Positions 16,235 through 23,280 of a stretch of DNA of 26,457 nucleotides are shown here, piece after piece; positions within the stretch are counted from its first letter, which is position 1; every line of letters begins with the position of its first letter. This stretch comes from Thioglobus_B sp964403565 (GTDB lineage Bacteria > Pseudomonadota > Gammaproteobacteria > PS1 > Pseudothioglobaceae). The position numbers were made by a program, and so were the translations under genes. The notes below the pieces were generated by a model. It was not told where the DNA came from. It saw nothing but the letters and a program-made list of their open reading frames with translations, and did not search any database. The DNA is taken from NCBI GenBank assembly GCA_964403565.1, contig CAYOFV010000011.1:1-26457 (forward strand), written 5' to 3'.

Positions 16235-16701
16235 TTGCTGACTGTAAGTATGCTAATAGCCTGAATACCCTCACCTCGTCCGAAAGCAGTTAAACCTTCG
16301 CCTGTGGTAGCTGTAATGCCAACATCATCCGAACTTATTTGCAATATATTGGCGATTGTTTTTTTCATCTCTGCTATGTTTGGAGATATTTTTGGCAATA
16401 AACATTCAATTGATATTGCTAAATGTTCAATCTTATAATCTTTAAGATCAGCTAGTGCAAGTTTTAGATACTCAGAACTGTCAACTATGCCATCACTGCA
16501 CATTTGATCAGCAATCTTGCCAAGAATATTATTTCCTGTAATAGAAGATATAGAGTTAGTGATTGAATGCAGAACTACATCTGCATCACTATTGCCTTTA
16601 AGTGCTTTGTCAAATTCAAATTTAACGCCACCAAGTATTAACTCTTTATTGGAGTTTTCAAATGCATGAGAGTCTTGACCTAATCCGGTTTTAATTGTCA
16701 T
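16231..16701 (-). CDS. ispF: 2-C-methyl-D-erythritol 2,4-cyclodiphosphate synthase, divergent
   Basis: IspF cyclises CDP-ME 2-phosphate in the MEP isoprenoid pathway, releasing CMP. The metal ligands are present: Asp10 and His12 (GQDSHAF) and His45 (VVLHSI). The C-terminal GRGEGI segment is also present. The conserved HSDGD motif is NSDAD (residues 37-41), so the usual histidine at this position is asparagine. The later TDAL aspartate is also asparagine. At 156 residues it is of normal length. It starts at TAATG with the ispD stop (1-nt overlap), and ispD-ispF adjacency supports the call. The substitutions suggest a divergent active site rather than a dead gene. Confidence 0.88.
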   Translation of the reverse strand: MTIKTGLGQDSHAFENSNKELILGGVKFEFDKALKGNSDADVVLHSITNSISSITGNNILGKIADQMCSDGIVDSSEYLKLALADLKDYKIEHLAISIECLLPKISPNIAEMKKTIANILQISSDDVGITATTGEGLTAFGRGEGIQAISILTVSK

Positions 16702-17405
16702 TATTTTGTTGTATCTGTAAGGTAAAAATTAGCCAATTCAAGATCCGCTTGAGTTGTAATTTTAATATTTTTTTTACTTGATTCTATTAAAGTTGATTGT
16801 TGATTAATATGTTCTATTGCACCAGCTTCATCAGTGATGCTTGCGCCATCGGCAATTGATTTGTTGAGTGCATCTTTGAGCATTCCAAATCTATACATTT
16901 GCGGAGTTTGTGCTTGCCACAGGTTTTCTCTATCAATAGTTTTAATTGCAATATTATCTTTTGATTTTTTTATTGTATCTACAACTCTAGTTGCAAGCAA
17001 TCCACCTGATTTTGAGTCTTTTAGGGTATCAATCATTGTATTAATATCGTTTGGATCAACACAAGGTCTGGCAGCATCATGAACTAAAACCCAGTCATTA
17101 GCACTAGCGTAATCTTCAAGTGCTTCTAGTGCATTCATAACAGAATTGTATCTCTGTTCACCACCGTTAACAATATCTAACAATTTATGGTGTTGTGCAT
17201 ATTTGGAGTTTTTAAAGGTTGTGTCGTTTTCATTTATAGCAACAATACAGCCTTTAATATAATCAATATTAAGCAAGGTTTTAAGAGTTTGATCCAATAC
17301 TGTTAAACCGTTATTGAGTTTAATATATTGCTTAGGTGTGTCTGATTCCATACGTGTGCCTATACCACTTGCTGGAACGATTAAATAGTAGTTATCTGTA
17401 GGCAT
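16701..17405 (-). CDS. ispD: 2-C-methyl-D-erythritol 4-phosphate cytidylyltransferase
   Basis: IspD joins MEP and CTP to give CDP-ME, the third step of the MEP pathway that feeds undecaprenyl phosphate and quinones. The nucleotide-binding N-terminus reads VPASGIGTRMESDTPKQY, and VHDAARPCVDPNDI and ATRVVDTIK follow. I start at the ATG at 17403-17405 (MPTDNYYLIVPASG), which gives 234 residues. Another ATG at 17412-17414 and a TTG at 17423 are in frame but add only a few unconserved residues. TATAAT (17412-17417) ends 7 nt before the chosen ATG and there is no Shine-Dalgarno. A leaderless internal promoter within the ftsB-ispD junction is therefore possible. Confidence 0.92.
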   Translation of the reverse strand: MPTDNYYLIVPASGIGTRMESDTPKQYIKLNNGLTVLDQTLKTLLNIDYIKGCIVAINENDTTFKNSKYAQHHKLLDIVNGGEQRYNSVMNALEALEDYASANDWVLVHDAARPCVDPNDINTMIDTLKDSKSGGLLATRVVDTIKKSKDNIAIKTIDRENLWQAQTPQMYRFGMLKDALNKSIADGASITDEAGAIEHINQQSTLIESSKKNIKITTQADLELANFYLTDTTK

Positions 17406-17411
17406 ATGTAG

Positions 17412-17417
17412 CATTAT
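17412..17417 (-). promoter_or_regulatory. Candidate -10 element of ispD
   Basis: A perfect TATAAT on the minus strand ends 7 nt before the ispD ATG at 17405. I see no good -35, so this may be coincidence in AT-rich DNA. The same spacing recurs at miaA and smr. Confidence 0.3.
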
Positions 17418-17428
17418 ACCCAAATGCG

Positions 17429-17779
17429 CTAATCTTCTATGCTTGGACTTTCTTGAACTCTTGATACACGGTAGAATAATTCACCATCTTTTATAAGTCC
17501 AAACTTATATCTTGCTGTTGATTCAATAATCTCCATATTGGTTTGATTCATTTTTGCAAGCTCTTTTTCAAGATCTGCATTATCAGCTGATATTTGTAAG
17601 TTTTTTACAATTTGATTATCAATAACATCTTGTTTATCATTTAAGATAAATGGAAATTTATTAATTATGAAGTTTTGCCTAATAAGGGTGGCAAGGATTA
17701 CCAGAAGAACAATGGTTATCCAATAGTTATAAAAAAAGCCAAACAAAAAGTTTGGCTTTTTAGTTTTTCTGTTTCTCAA
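17429..17779 (-). CDS. ftsB: Cell division protein FtsB
   Basis: FtsB is the small bitopic partner of FtsL and FtsQ in the divisome. The protein shows a basic cytoplasmic tail (RNRKTKK), one membrane span near residues 19-38, a heptad-like coiled coil near 50-85 and the FtsB ending STARYKFGLIKDGELFYRV. Adjacency to ispD is the usual gammaproteobacterial order. The start is uncertain. TTG at 17777-17779 gives 116 residues and the expected basic tail but has no Shine-Dalgarno; TTG at 17744-17746 is an alternative. The first 18 codons contain a complete terminator hairpin, so the upstream gene's terminator and the ftsB 5' end share sequence. Confidence 0.82.
   Translation of the reverse strand: MRNRKTKKPNFLFGFFYNYWITIVLLVILATLIRQNFIINKFPFILNDKQDVIDNQIVKNLQISADNADLEKELAKMNQTNMEIIESTARYKFGLIKDGELFYRVSRVQESPSIED
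17731..17761 (-). terminator. Intrinsic terminator inside the ftsB 5' coding frame
   Basis: A perfect 12-bp stem (17733-17744 with 17750-17761) around a 5-nt loop contains the GCCAAAC core and is followed on the minus strand by seven T. It lies about 35 nt past the stop of the 77-aa protein gene and should end most of that transcript. It overlaps the beginning of ftsB. The plus strand is also hairpin-competent with T-rich sequence after it. Confidence 0.85.
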
Positions 17780-17796
17780 TTTAATGAGTTGGAGAT

Positions 17797-18030
17797 TTAG
17801 CCGTCAGCAAGCTCACCATCTTTACCATCTTGAATATACATCCAGATAGTACCGCCAATGATATAAATCATTGATGCAACTACTGCAAACGCTGCAATAT
17901 ATTGTGCAGTGCCAGAAATAATACCTATATAAGATAGCAGTACTACAGCAAGTGGTACAACCAATGTTATTACTAGTGTAGATAGCATTAAGATGTTACC
18001 TTTAACGCCGCTGTTATCAACATTTGACAT
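17797..18030 (-). CDS. Small two-helix membrane protein under FNR-type control, unknown
   Basis: I do not recognise this 77-residue protein. It has two strong membrane helices near residues 15-37 and 43-65, joined by a short uncharged turn (SYIGIISGTAQY). The acidic C-terminal tail is rich in Asp, Glu and Gly. There are no cysteines or histidines, so it is unlikely to bind haem or metal by itself. The ATG at 18028-18030 has a strong AAGGGAG 7 nt upstream. The promoter combines an extended -10 with a perfect FNR/ANR site, and a strong terminator follows, so it is an isolated, probably abundant transcript. Induction at low oxygen is predicted. A role as accessory subunit of a terminal oxidase, denitrification enzyme or other membrane complex is only a guess. 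Confidence 0.82.
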   Translation of the reverse strand: MSNVDNSGVKGNILMLSTLVITLVVPLAVVLLSYIGIISGTAQYIAAFAVVASMIYIIGGTIWMYIQDGKDGELADG

Positions 18031-18065
18031 GTTTTATCTCCCTTTTGTTGTTTAATAATAACCGT

Positions 18066-18074
18066 ATTATAGCA
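18066..18074 (-). promoter_or_regulatory. Extended -10 promoter of the 77-aa membrane protein gene
   Basis: The minus strand reads TGCTATAAT, a perfect extended -10, with TATAAT at 18066-18071. The predicted start near 18059 gives a leader of about 28 nt, which contains AAGGGAG at 18038-18044. Confidence 0.7.
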
Positions 18075-18094
18075 CAGGTATTTATTATTTAATA

Positions 18095-18108
18095 TTGATA
18101 CAAATCAA
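18095..18108 (-). promoter_or_regulatory. FNR/ANR-type binding site, class II position
   Basis: TTGAT-ACAA-ATCAA is a perfect match to the FNR/ANR consensus TTGATNNNNATCAA. Its centre lies 33 bp from the centre of the -10 and about 42 bp upstream of the predicted start, the position used for class II activation, where FNR replaces a -35 element. It overlaps the stop codon of the RDD gene (TGA at 18105-18107). Confidence 0.75.
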
Positions 18109-18506
18109 TTTTTTAATAAAATAGTTTTACTTATTTTATCTTGCAGTGATAAGTTGCTCTTATTAGTCAGTTTAAATAATATTCCAATAACTACGAGTGA
18201 GATTGTAGCAGTAATAAATCTAATTAGGGCGTCTTTATGCGTTATATTACTACCATCGTTCTTAGATATGTGAAACTTCCAAGCTTTCATACCTAGAGTT
18301 TGCCCACCTTTTACCCATGACATATCAAAATATAAGTACGTAAGAGGCAAGGTTATCGTGTAGAAAATAATATTATTATTAACTGTTGAATTAGCATCGT
18401 ATAAAGGTGCGATGATTAAATTTACTACAAATAATAAAGAAAAGACTAGAAAAAAGTCATAAACAGTAGCGCCAAAGTGTTTTATTATTGAAACGTCAGA
18501 TTTCAT
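18105..18506 (-). CDS. RDD family membrane protein
   Basis: This 133-residue protein has three hydrophobic segments (near residues 15-37, 46-60 and 90-110) and matches the RDD family: GATVYDFFLVF in the first helix, then KGGQTLGMKAWKFHI before the last. The first arginine of the classic RDD motif is not evident. Family members are small inner-membrane proteins of mostly unknown function, some linked to ion or glycine-betaine transport. The start ATG overlaps the end of the M23 peptidase gene by 11 bp. Its last bases contain the FNR site of the downstream gene. Confidence 0.8.
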   Translation of the reverse strand: MKSDVSIIKHFGATVYDFFLVFSLLFVVNLIIAPLYDANSTVNNNIIFYTITLPLTYLYFDMSWVKGGQTLGMKAWKFHISKNDGSNITHKDALIRFITATISLVVIGILFKLTNKSNLSLQDKISKTILLKN

Positions 18507-19326
18507 TGTTATTACCTAAAAGAATTCTTGGATTAACAGCAGTTTGATTTAAATACACACCCCAGTGTAGGTGAGGTCCGGTAGATCTGCCAGTTTTGCC
18601 AATGGTGCCGATTATATCGCCTTTGTTAACTAGTTGATTATTACTTACATTGATTTTATTCATATGGATATAAACACTTATAAGGCCTTTTCCGTGATCT
18701 ATAAAAACAGCATTGCCATTAAAAAAATAATTACCAGTTAATATCACTCTACCTTTAGCTGGAGCTTTAATTTCAGTGCCAATACTTCCTGCAAAATCCA
18801 ATCCTGTATGCGCTCTTCTAGGTTGCCCATTGTAAAAACGTTTAAGACCAAACTCACTAGTTGTTATTCCATCAACTGGACGGATAAATTTACCTTTTGC
18901 TAGGGCGTCTTCAGTATATGTTTTTCTAGCATTGGATAGAATAGGTCTTTCAGATTTAATTCTATCCATATGTTTAAGATTTGGATTTACATATTTTTTC
19001 TTTTTGCCTTTAAGAGTTATATGCTGTTCTTCGTACTTGTGCTTAACAACTTCAAACTCAATTTTTCTTGTAGAAAAATCTTTTATTGTTATATGTTTAA
19101 CTCCTGGACTAGCTAGAATAGGGATGCCTACTAGCGCTTGCCATTTGTTATTTTGTATTTTTTGCAGATAGATTGCAATATCGCCATAAAAGCCTTTTGG
19201 ATTGGAATGGTTTGTTTCGAACTCAATAACTGCAATACCACCAGGAACAGGGGTATTTTTAACATTTATACTTGCTAATAAAATACTTGGAATTAATAAA
19301 ATTATAAAACTAAGACTTTTCAACAT
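18496..19326 (-). CDS. M23 family (LytM-type) metallopeptidase, exported
   Basis: This 276-residue periplasmic peptidase has a cleavable signal peptide (residues 1-19, MLKSLSFIILLIPSILLAS). An N-terminal beta domain follows, then a C-terminal LytM domain near residues 150-265. The zinc ligands are His173 and Asp177 (HTGLDFAG) and His254 in HLHWGV, with His221 and His252 as catalytic partners. All are intact, so it should be an active peptidoglycan endopeptidase rather than an EnvC/NlpD-type activator. It overlaps xseA by 17 bp and the RDD gene by 11 bp, in an smr-xseA-peptidase-RDD run. Confidence 0.9.
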   Translation of the reverse strand: MLKSLSFIILLIPSILLASINVKNTPVPGGIAVIEFETNHSNPKGFYGDIAIYLQKIQNNKWQALVGIPILASPGVKHITIKDFSTRKIEFEVVKHKYEEQHITLKGKKKKYVNPNLKHMDRIKSERPILSNARKTYTEDALAKGKFIRPVDGITTSEFGLKRFYNGQPRRAHTGLDFAGSIGTEIKAPAKGRVILTGNYFFNGNAVFIDHGKGLISVYIHMNKINVSNNQLVNKGDIIGTIGKTGRSTGPHLHWGVYLNQTAVNPRILLGNNNEI

Positions 19327-20716
19327 TTTCTACCTTTGAGATAATTTTTCCATCACCAGTTTTTGATGTAATCACTTGTCCAATACTAACATCTTTAATA
19401 GAAGTAATAACGCCTCCATTATTATCTGTAGTAATACTATAACCTCTAGATATTGTGTTAAGCGGAGATAGATGATCTAGAGCACTGACACTAGAGCTAA
19501 GTTTGAATTTATTTTTATCAATTTGTGTATTAATAGACTTGCTTAATCTTTTGTTTATATTTAACAAAGAGTTTTTATTTTTATCAATATTTTTTATAAC
19601 GTTTGTTAATAGTCTTGTTCTGGCTAAATCATTAATAGATTTTTTGTGTTTTATATCATTTATCGGATTGTTTTGATAAATACTAGATTCAAGTTTATTA
19701 AGCTTGGATTGTTTGGTACTAATAAAGCCACTAATACTAAACTTAAGTTCGCTACTTAGTCTATCGAGCCTTTGAGAAAACATATTTATACTTTGCTCTG
19801 GGCTAGATATTTTGAGCTTTATATGTTCTAGTTTTGCTTGCGACTTATCAATAGAACTTAGCACAAGAGATTTTGATTTATTGAACAGATTATCTACACT
19901 TGCCAATATCTCAAGCTTATCTGGAGTGGCTAACATTGCAGCAGCACTTGGCGTTGGTGCACGTACATCGGCAACAAAGTCACTAATAGTTACATCTGTT
20001 TCATGCCCCACTGCACTGATAATTGGAGTTTTGGCATTAAAAATAGTTCGTGCTAAAGTTTCATCATTAAATGACCATAGATCTTCAAGTGATCCGCCTC
20101 CACGAGCCAGAATAACAACATCACATTTATTTGACTTATCGGCATACTTTAGTGCTTTGGTTAAGTTAATACTTGAACCCTCTCCTTGAACAGAAGAGTC
20201 AAATAGGAGTATTTGCGCAAAAGGGTAGCGCTTATTAAGTACTTGAATAATATCTTGTATAACTGCACCAATACTAGACGAAACAACGCCTATAGTTTTT
20301 ATACTCTCTGGTAGTGGTTTTTTATGTCTTTGATCAAACAAACCTTCTTTAGTAAGCTTTTCCTTTAGCTGTTCAAATGCAAGTTGCAGGTTTCCAACTC
20401 CAACTGGCTCAACATGCTTAATAATTATCTGAAAATCTCCACGAGATTCATATAAGGTGGGCGCAGCTTGAATTAGTACTTCCATACCGTCTTCAAGGTT
20501 AAATTTTATATTGCGCTGATTAAGTCTAAATAGTGCACATCTAACTTGTGATTTGTCATCCTTTAAAGTGAAATAAATATGTCCAGACTTTGCTTGAATA
20601 AAATTTGATATTTCTCCTTTCATCCAGCAAGTAGGAATATTTTTTACAATGGTTTTATTGCAAAGCGATAAAAAGCTAGATACCGTATATATTTCGTCTT
20701 CAGTAAATAAGCTCAT
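19310..20716 (-). CDS. xseA: Exodeoxyribonuclease VII large subunit
   Basis: XseA, with the small subunit XseB, degrades single-stranded DNA in repair and recombination. The protein has an N-terminal OB fold (MKGEISNFIQAKSGHIYFTL) and the catalytic core with SSSIGAVIQDI, ARGGGSLEDLWSFNDE, AVGHETDVTISDFVADVRAP and TPSAAA. A long helical region runs from about residue 265 to 440, and the ending GYSITTDNNGG is also typical. I start at the ATG at 20714-20716 (MSLFTEDEIYTVSSF), which overlaps the smr stop (ATGA) and gives 468 residues, a normal length. No xseB lies next to it in this window. Confidence 0.94.
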   Translation of the reverse strand: MSLFTEDEIYTVSSFLSLCNKTIVKNIPTCWMKGEISNFIQAKSGHIYFTLKDDKSQVRCALFRLNQRNIKFNLEDGMEVLIQAAPTLYESRGDFQIIIKHVEPVGVGNLQLAFEQLKEKLTKEGLFDQRHKKPLPESIKTIGVVSSSIGAVIQDIIQVLNKRYPFAQILLFDSSVQGEGSSINLTKALKYADKSNKCDVVILARGGGSLEDLWSFNDETLARTIFNAKTPIISAVGHETDVTISDFVADVRAPTPSAAAMLATPDKLEILASVDNLFNKSKSLVLSSIDKSQAKLEHIKLKISSPEQSINMFSQRLDRLSSELKFSISGFISTKQSKLNKLESSIYQNNPINDIKHKKSINDLARTRLLTNVIKNIDKNKNSLLNINKRLSKSINTQIDKNKFKLSSSVSALDHLSPLNTISRGYSITTDNNGGVITSIKDVSIGQVITSKTGDGKIISKVENVEKS

Positions 20717-21192
20717 TTTAAAAGTGCAAATATTGCTCCAGTTCCACCATCTTTTACAGGGCAAGAGTTAAATGCCATTATTTGCGGATGTTGTTTTAGA
20801 AAGCTTACAACTTGAGTTTTTAAAACACTCATATTATTTTCAGAGTTGTAGCCTTTGCCATGGATTATTTGAATAAATTTATCATTTTGATGATGGTAAA
20901 TAAAATTAGACATCGATTCACATGCTTGGGTAATAGTTTGCCCATGAAGATCTAAAGATGGCGCGGAGTCAATTTCTCCACGTTTCATTTTTTTTATAAC
21001 TTTTGGCGATACACCGCTTTGCGCATGTGACACAATATCTGAACCTGACAAATTAGCATCTGTTATATAACTATAAGCATTAAATTTTTCAAATCTTTTA
21101 TTTGTTGATCCAAGTTTTACAGCATCCTTGTCAATAGGTGCTTTTGCCTCTATAGTAGATCTAAATAATTCTTTTTCAGATTCATCAATCAT
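20713..21192 (-). CDS. Smr domain protein
   Basis: This 159-residue protein has a C-terminal Smr domain. LDLHG, IHGKGYNSEN and GGTGAIFALL are the three signature segments, preceded by a charged N-terminal region. Proteobacterial stand-alone Smr proteins (SmrA/SmrB types) are nucleases; SmrB cleaves mRNA at collided ribosomes. Which subgroup this belongs to is not clear from reading. I start at the ATG at 21190-21192 (MIDESEKELF) rather than the TTG at 21210. TATACT ends 7 nt before that ATG. It overlaps xseA by 4 bp and follows the rpsT terminator. Confidence 0.85.
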   Translation of the reverse strand: MIDESEKELFRSTIEAKAPIDKDAVKLGSTNKRFEKFNAYSYITDANLSGSDIVSHAQSGVSPKVIKKMKRGEIDSAPSLDLHGQTITQACESMSNFIYHHQNDKFIQIIHGKGYNSENNMSVLKTQVVSFLKQHPQIMAFNSCPVKDGGTGAIFALLK

Positions 21193-21220
21193 GCCTAGTA
21201 GTATAGACAATTTGGACTTA

Positions 21221-21247
21221 AAAAAACCCTCAAAAAGAGGGTTTTTT
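21221..21247 (-). terminator. Intrinsic terminator after rpsT
   Basis: A perfect 11-bp stem (AAAAAACCCTC with GAGGGTTTTTT) surrounds a 5-nt loop, and the minus strand ends in a run of seven T. It lies about 20 nt past the rpsT stop. Confidence 0.9.
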
Positions 21248-21265
21248 AAAATATGTAGCTATATG

Positions 21266-21526
21266 TTATAGAGCTTTAATTTGTGCACTTAAGCGTGATT
21301 TTTTGCGCGCCGCTTGGTTTTTGTGCATTAAGCCTTTAGATACTGCTTGATCGATAGCTTTTTGCATTGTAGCATAGCCACCAGTTGCTGTTTCTTTATC
21401 ACCAGCTTCAATTGCGTATGAAACTTTCTTAATAAAAGTACGAACTTTAGCGCGAATTTGAGAGTTGTGCTTGTTGCGTTTAACTGCTTGTCTTGCGCGT
21501 TTTCTAGAGCCTGCTGAATTAGCCAT
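21266..21526 (-). CDS. rpsT: 30S ribosomal protein S20
   Basis: S20 binds 16S rRNA early in 30S assembly. The 86-residue, strongly basic protein opens MANSAGSRKRARQAVKRNKH and ends in a KGLMHKNQAARKKSRL segment, both typical. The ATG has no clear Shine-Dalgarno sequence. The gene is monocistronic, with its own promoter (TATAAT at 21564-21569) and a strong terminator. Confidence 0.97.
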   Translation of the reverse strand: MANSAGSRKRARQAVKRNKHNSQIRAKVRTFIKKVSYAIEAGDKETATGGYATMQKAIDQAVSKGLMHKNQAARKKSRLSAQIKAL

Positions 21527-21563
21527 AAATAATATCTAAAATTTAAATAAGTAAAAAGGCAGT

Positions 21564-21592
21564 ATTATAAAGTCTTAATAGTTAAAAGTCTA
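21564..21592 (-). promoter_or_regulatory. rpsT promoter
   Basis: The minus strand carries TAGACT (21587-21592; four of six match TTGACA), a 17-bp spacer and a perfect TATAAT (21564-21569). The predicted start near 21557 gives a leader of about 30 nt. The -35 lies just before the hflD stop region. Confidence 0.6.
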
Positions 21593-22187
21593 GAGAATTA
21601 ACAAAATTTAGTGTCTTTTTCTTATTAAAAATTAAATGCCAGGTTTTTCCACCTTGAGACTTCCATAATGATACTGCTCTTATGCCTGCAAATAGTAGGG
21701 CACGTATATGGTTTGCAGTGCGTTCGTTTGATAAATAAAGCTGCTCTCCACTAACCATAATTCTTGGCGATAGTCCGCCTAGAGTGGTTTTGTATAATTG
21801 AGCAAGTCTAGCTATTGTGTTCGAATGAGATATATCAAAAAAGTCTTGATGCTTAATGCTTTCAATTTCACTAGATATCTTGTCAAGCAAAGCTTTATCT
21901 TTCATTAGTTTTTTTTCAAGATTAATAAGAGCCAATGCATAGAAAATAATATTTTGCATACTTTTGGTTTTTTTACCCATTGCTACTCTAAGTGCAGATA
22001 CGCCAATTTCTAAATCTTGTTTGGCGTCAAAAACCTCATTAATATCACTACTAGTATTAACAATACTTTTAAGGCTAGCTTCATTGCTTTTACTATCACA
22101 CGATCCAGTAGATGCTAATTGATCAACCAAAGTAGTGGTTTGTAAAATACTAGCTAAAGCTAAAGACTGGTTTTTAATCTTATTCAT
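21582..22187 (-). CDS. hflD: High frequency lysogenization protein HflD
   Basis: HflD is a mostly helical, membrane-associated protein. In E. coli it binds the lambda CII activator; its cellular function is unknown. The 201 residues contain the family pattern ALASILQTTTLVDQLASTG near the N-terminus, LRYAL-like and HSNTIARLAQLYKTTLGGLSPRI segments, and the ending IRALLFAGIRAVSLWKSQGG. I start at the ATG at 22185-22187, 8 nt inside mnmA; the earlier TTG at 22202 is unlikely. The mnmA-hflD order is conserved in gammaproteobacteria. The usual downstream purB is not here; rpsT follows instead. Confidence 0.88.
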   Translation of the reverse strand: MNKIKNQSLALASILQTTTLVDQLASTGSCDSKSNEASLKSIVNTSSDINEVFDAKQDLEIGVSALRVAMGKKTKSMQNIIFYALALINLEKKLMKDKALLDKISSEIESIKHQDFFDISHSNTIARLAQLYKTTLGGLSPRIMVSGEQLYLSNERTANHIRALLFAGIRAVSLWKSQGGKTWHLIFNKKKTLNFVNSLDF

Positions 22188-23277
22188 TGTATCTATTTTC
22201 AATTACCGCCCCGCCAATACAAGTATCTTTATCGTAAAAGACTACCGACTGACCAGGAGTTATTGCTCGCTGTTTTTCTTCAAATTTTACTACTATATTA
22301 CCTCTATTATCCATAGATAAAATACTACAATTTTGTGAAGCTTGGCGATAGCGAATTTTAGCCTTAAGCTTAACTGGGGAATTATAAACATCGCCAATAA
22401 AATGCATGTTTGATGCATCCAGCATATTGTGATAGAGCATATCATCATCACCTTGCACAACAACAAGTTCATTAGTATCAACAAGCTTATCAGCAACAAA
22501 CCAAGGTTCACCGCTATTGCCAAACCCTCCACCAATTTCTAAACCTTTCCTTTGACCAATTGTATAAAAAGCTAAGCCATCATGATGCTTGATAAAGTTA
22601 GAATTTTTATCAATTATATTACCTTGGCTTTTAGGTAGGTATGTTTGTAAAAATTCTGAGAAATTACGCTCCCCGATAAAACAAATACCGGTTGAGTCTT
22701 TTTTATTTGCGGTAACAAAACCGTTATCTGTAGCAATTTCTCGCACTTTATCTTTTTTAATATCGCCCAAAGGAAAGATGCTTTTACTAAGTTGCTTTTG
22801 ATTTAATAGATGTAAAAAATAGCTTTGATCTTTATTATCATCTAATCCGGTTTTTAATAGATATGTAGAGCCTGATTTATCTATACGCGCATAGTGCCCA
22901 GTAGCAATTTTGTCAGCACCTAAAGATAGTGCATGTTCTAAAAAAACCTTAAATTTGATCTTTTGATTGCACAATACATCAGGGTTAGGGGTTCTACCTT
23001 TTTTATGCTCTTGCAAGAAGTGTGCAAACACATCGTCCCAATAGTCGGCTGAAAAATTGATCGTATGTAGCTTAATGCCAAGTTTGTCTGCTACTTTTTG
23101 CGCATCAGATAAATCTTCTTCTGCACTACAAACTCCACCGACATCGTCTTCATCCCAGTTTTTCATAAACAATCCTTCAACTTGGTATCCTTGTTGAATA
23201 AGTAGTAGGGCAGCAACAGATGAATCTACCCCGCCAGATAAACCTATTATTACTCTAGTATTAGAATGCTTACTCAT
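22180..23277 (-). CDS. mnmA: tRNA-specific 2-thiouridylase MnmA
   Basis: MnmA thiolates U34 of tRNA Glu, Gln and Lys at position 2, taking sulfur from the Tus relay. The ATP PP-loop GLSGGVDSS is at residues 12-20. The catalytic pair is Cys103 (DVLCNQKIKF) and Cys199 (STGICFIGERNF). The 365 residues are complete. The ATG lies 3 nt after the phoH stop, and hflD starts inside its 3' end, so phoH-mnmA-hflD appear to be one operon. Confidence 0.95.
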   Translation of the reverse strand: MSKHSNTRVIIGLSGGVDSSVAALLLIQQGYQVEGLFMKNWDEDDVGGVCSAEEDLSDAQKVADKLGIKLHTINFSADYWDDVFAHFLQEHKKGRTPNPDVLCNQKIKFKVFLEHALSLGADKIATGHYARIDKSGSTYLLKTGLDDNKDQSYFLHLLNQKQLSKSIFPLGDIKKDKVREIATDNGFVTANKKDSTGICFIGERNFSEFLQTYLPKSQGNIIDKNSNFIKHHDGLAFYTIGQRKGLEIGGGFGNSGEPWFVADKLVDTNELVVVQGDDDMLYHNMLDASNMHFIGDVYNSPVKLKAKIRYRQASQNCSILSMDNRGNIVVKFEEKQRAITPGQSVVFYDKDTCIGGAVIENRYNE

Positions 23278-23280
23278 AAA

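Noticed and set aside
19812..20189. 125-aa open frame on the plus strand within xseA
   Set aside because: It is antisense to conserved xseA motifs and has low-complexity serine/leucine composition typical of a shadow frame.
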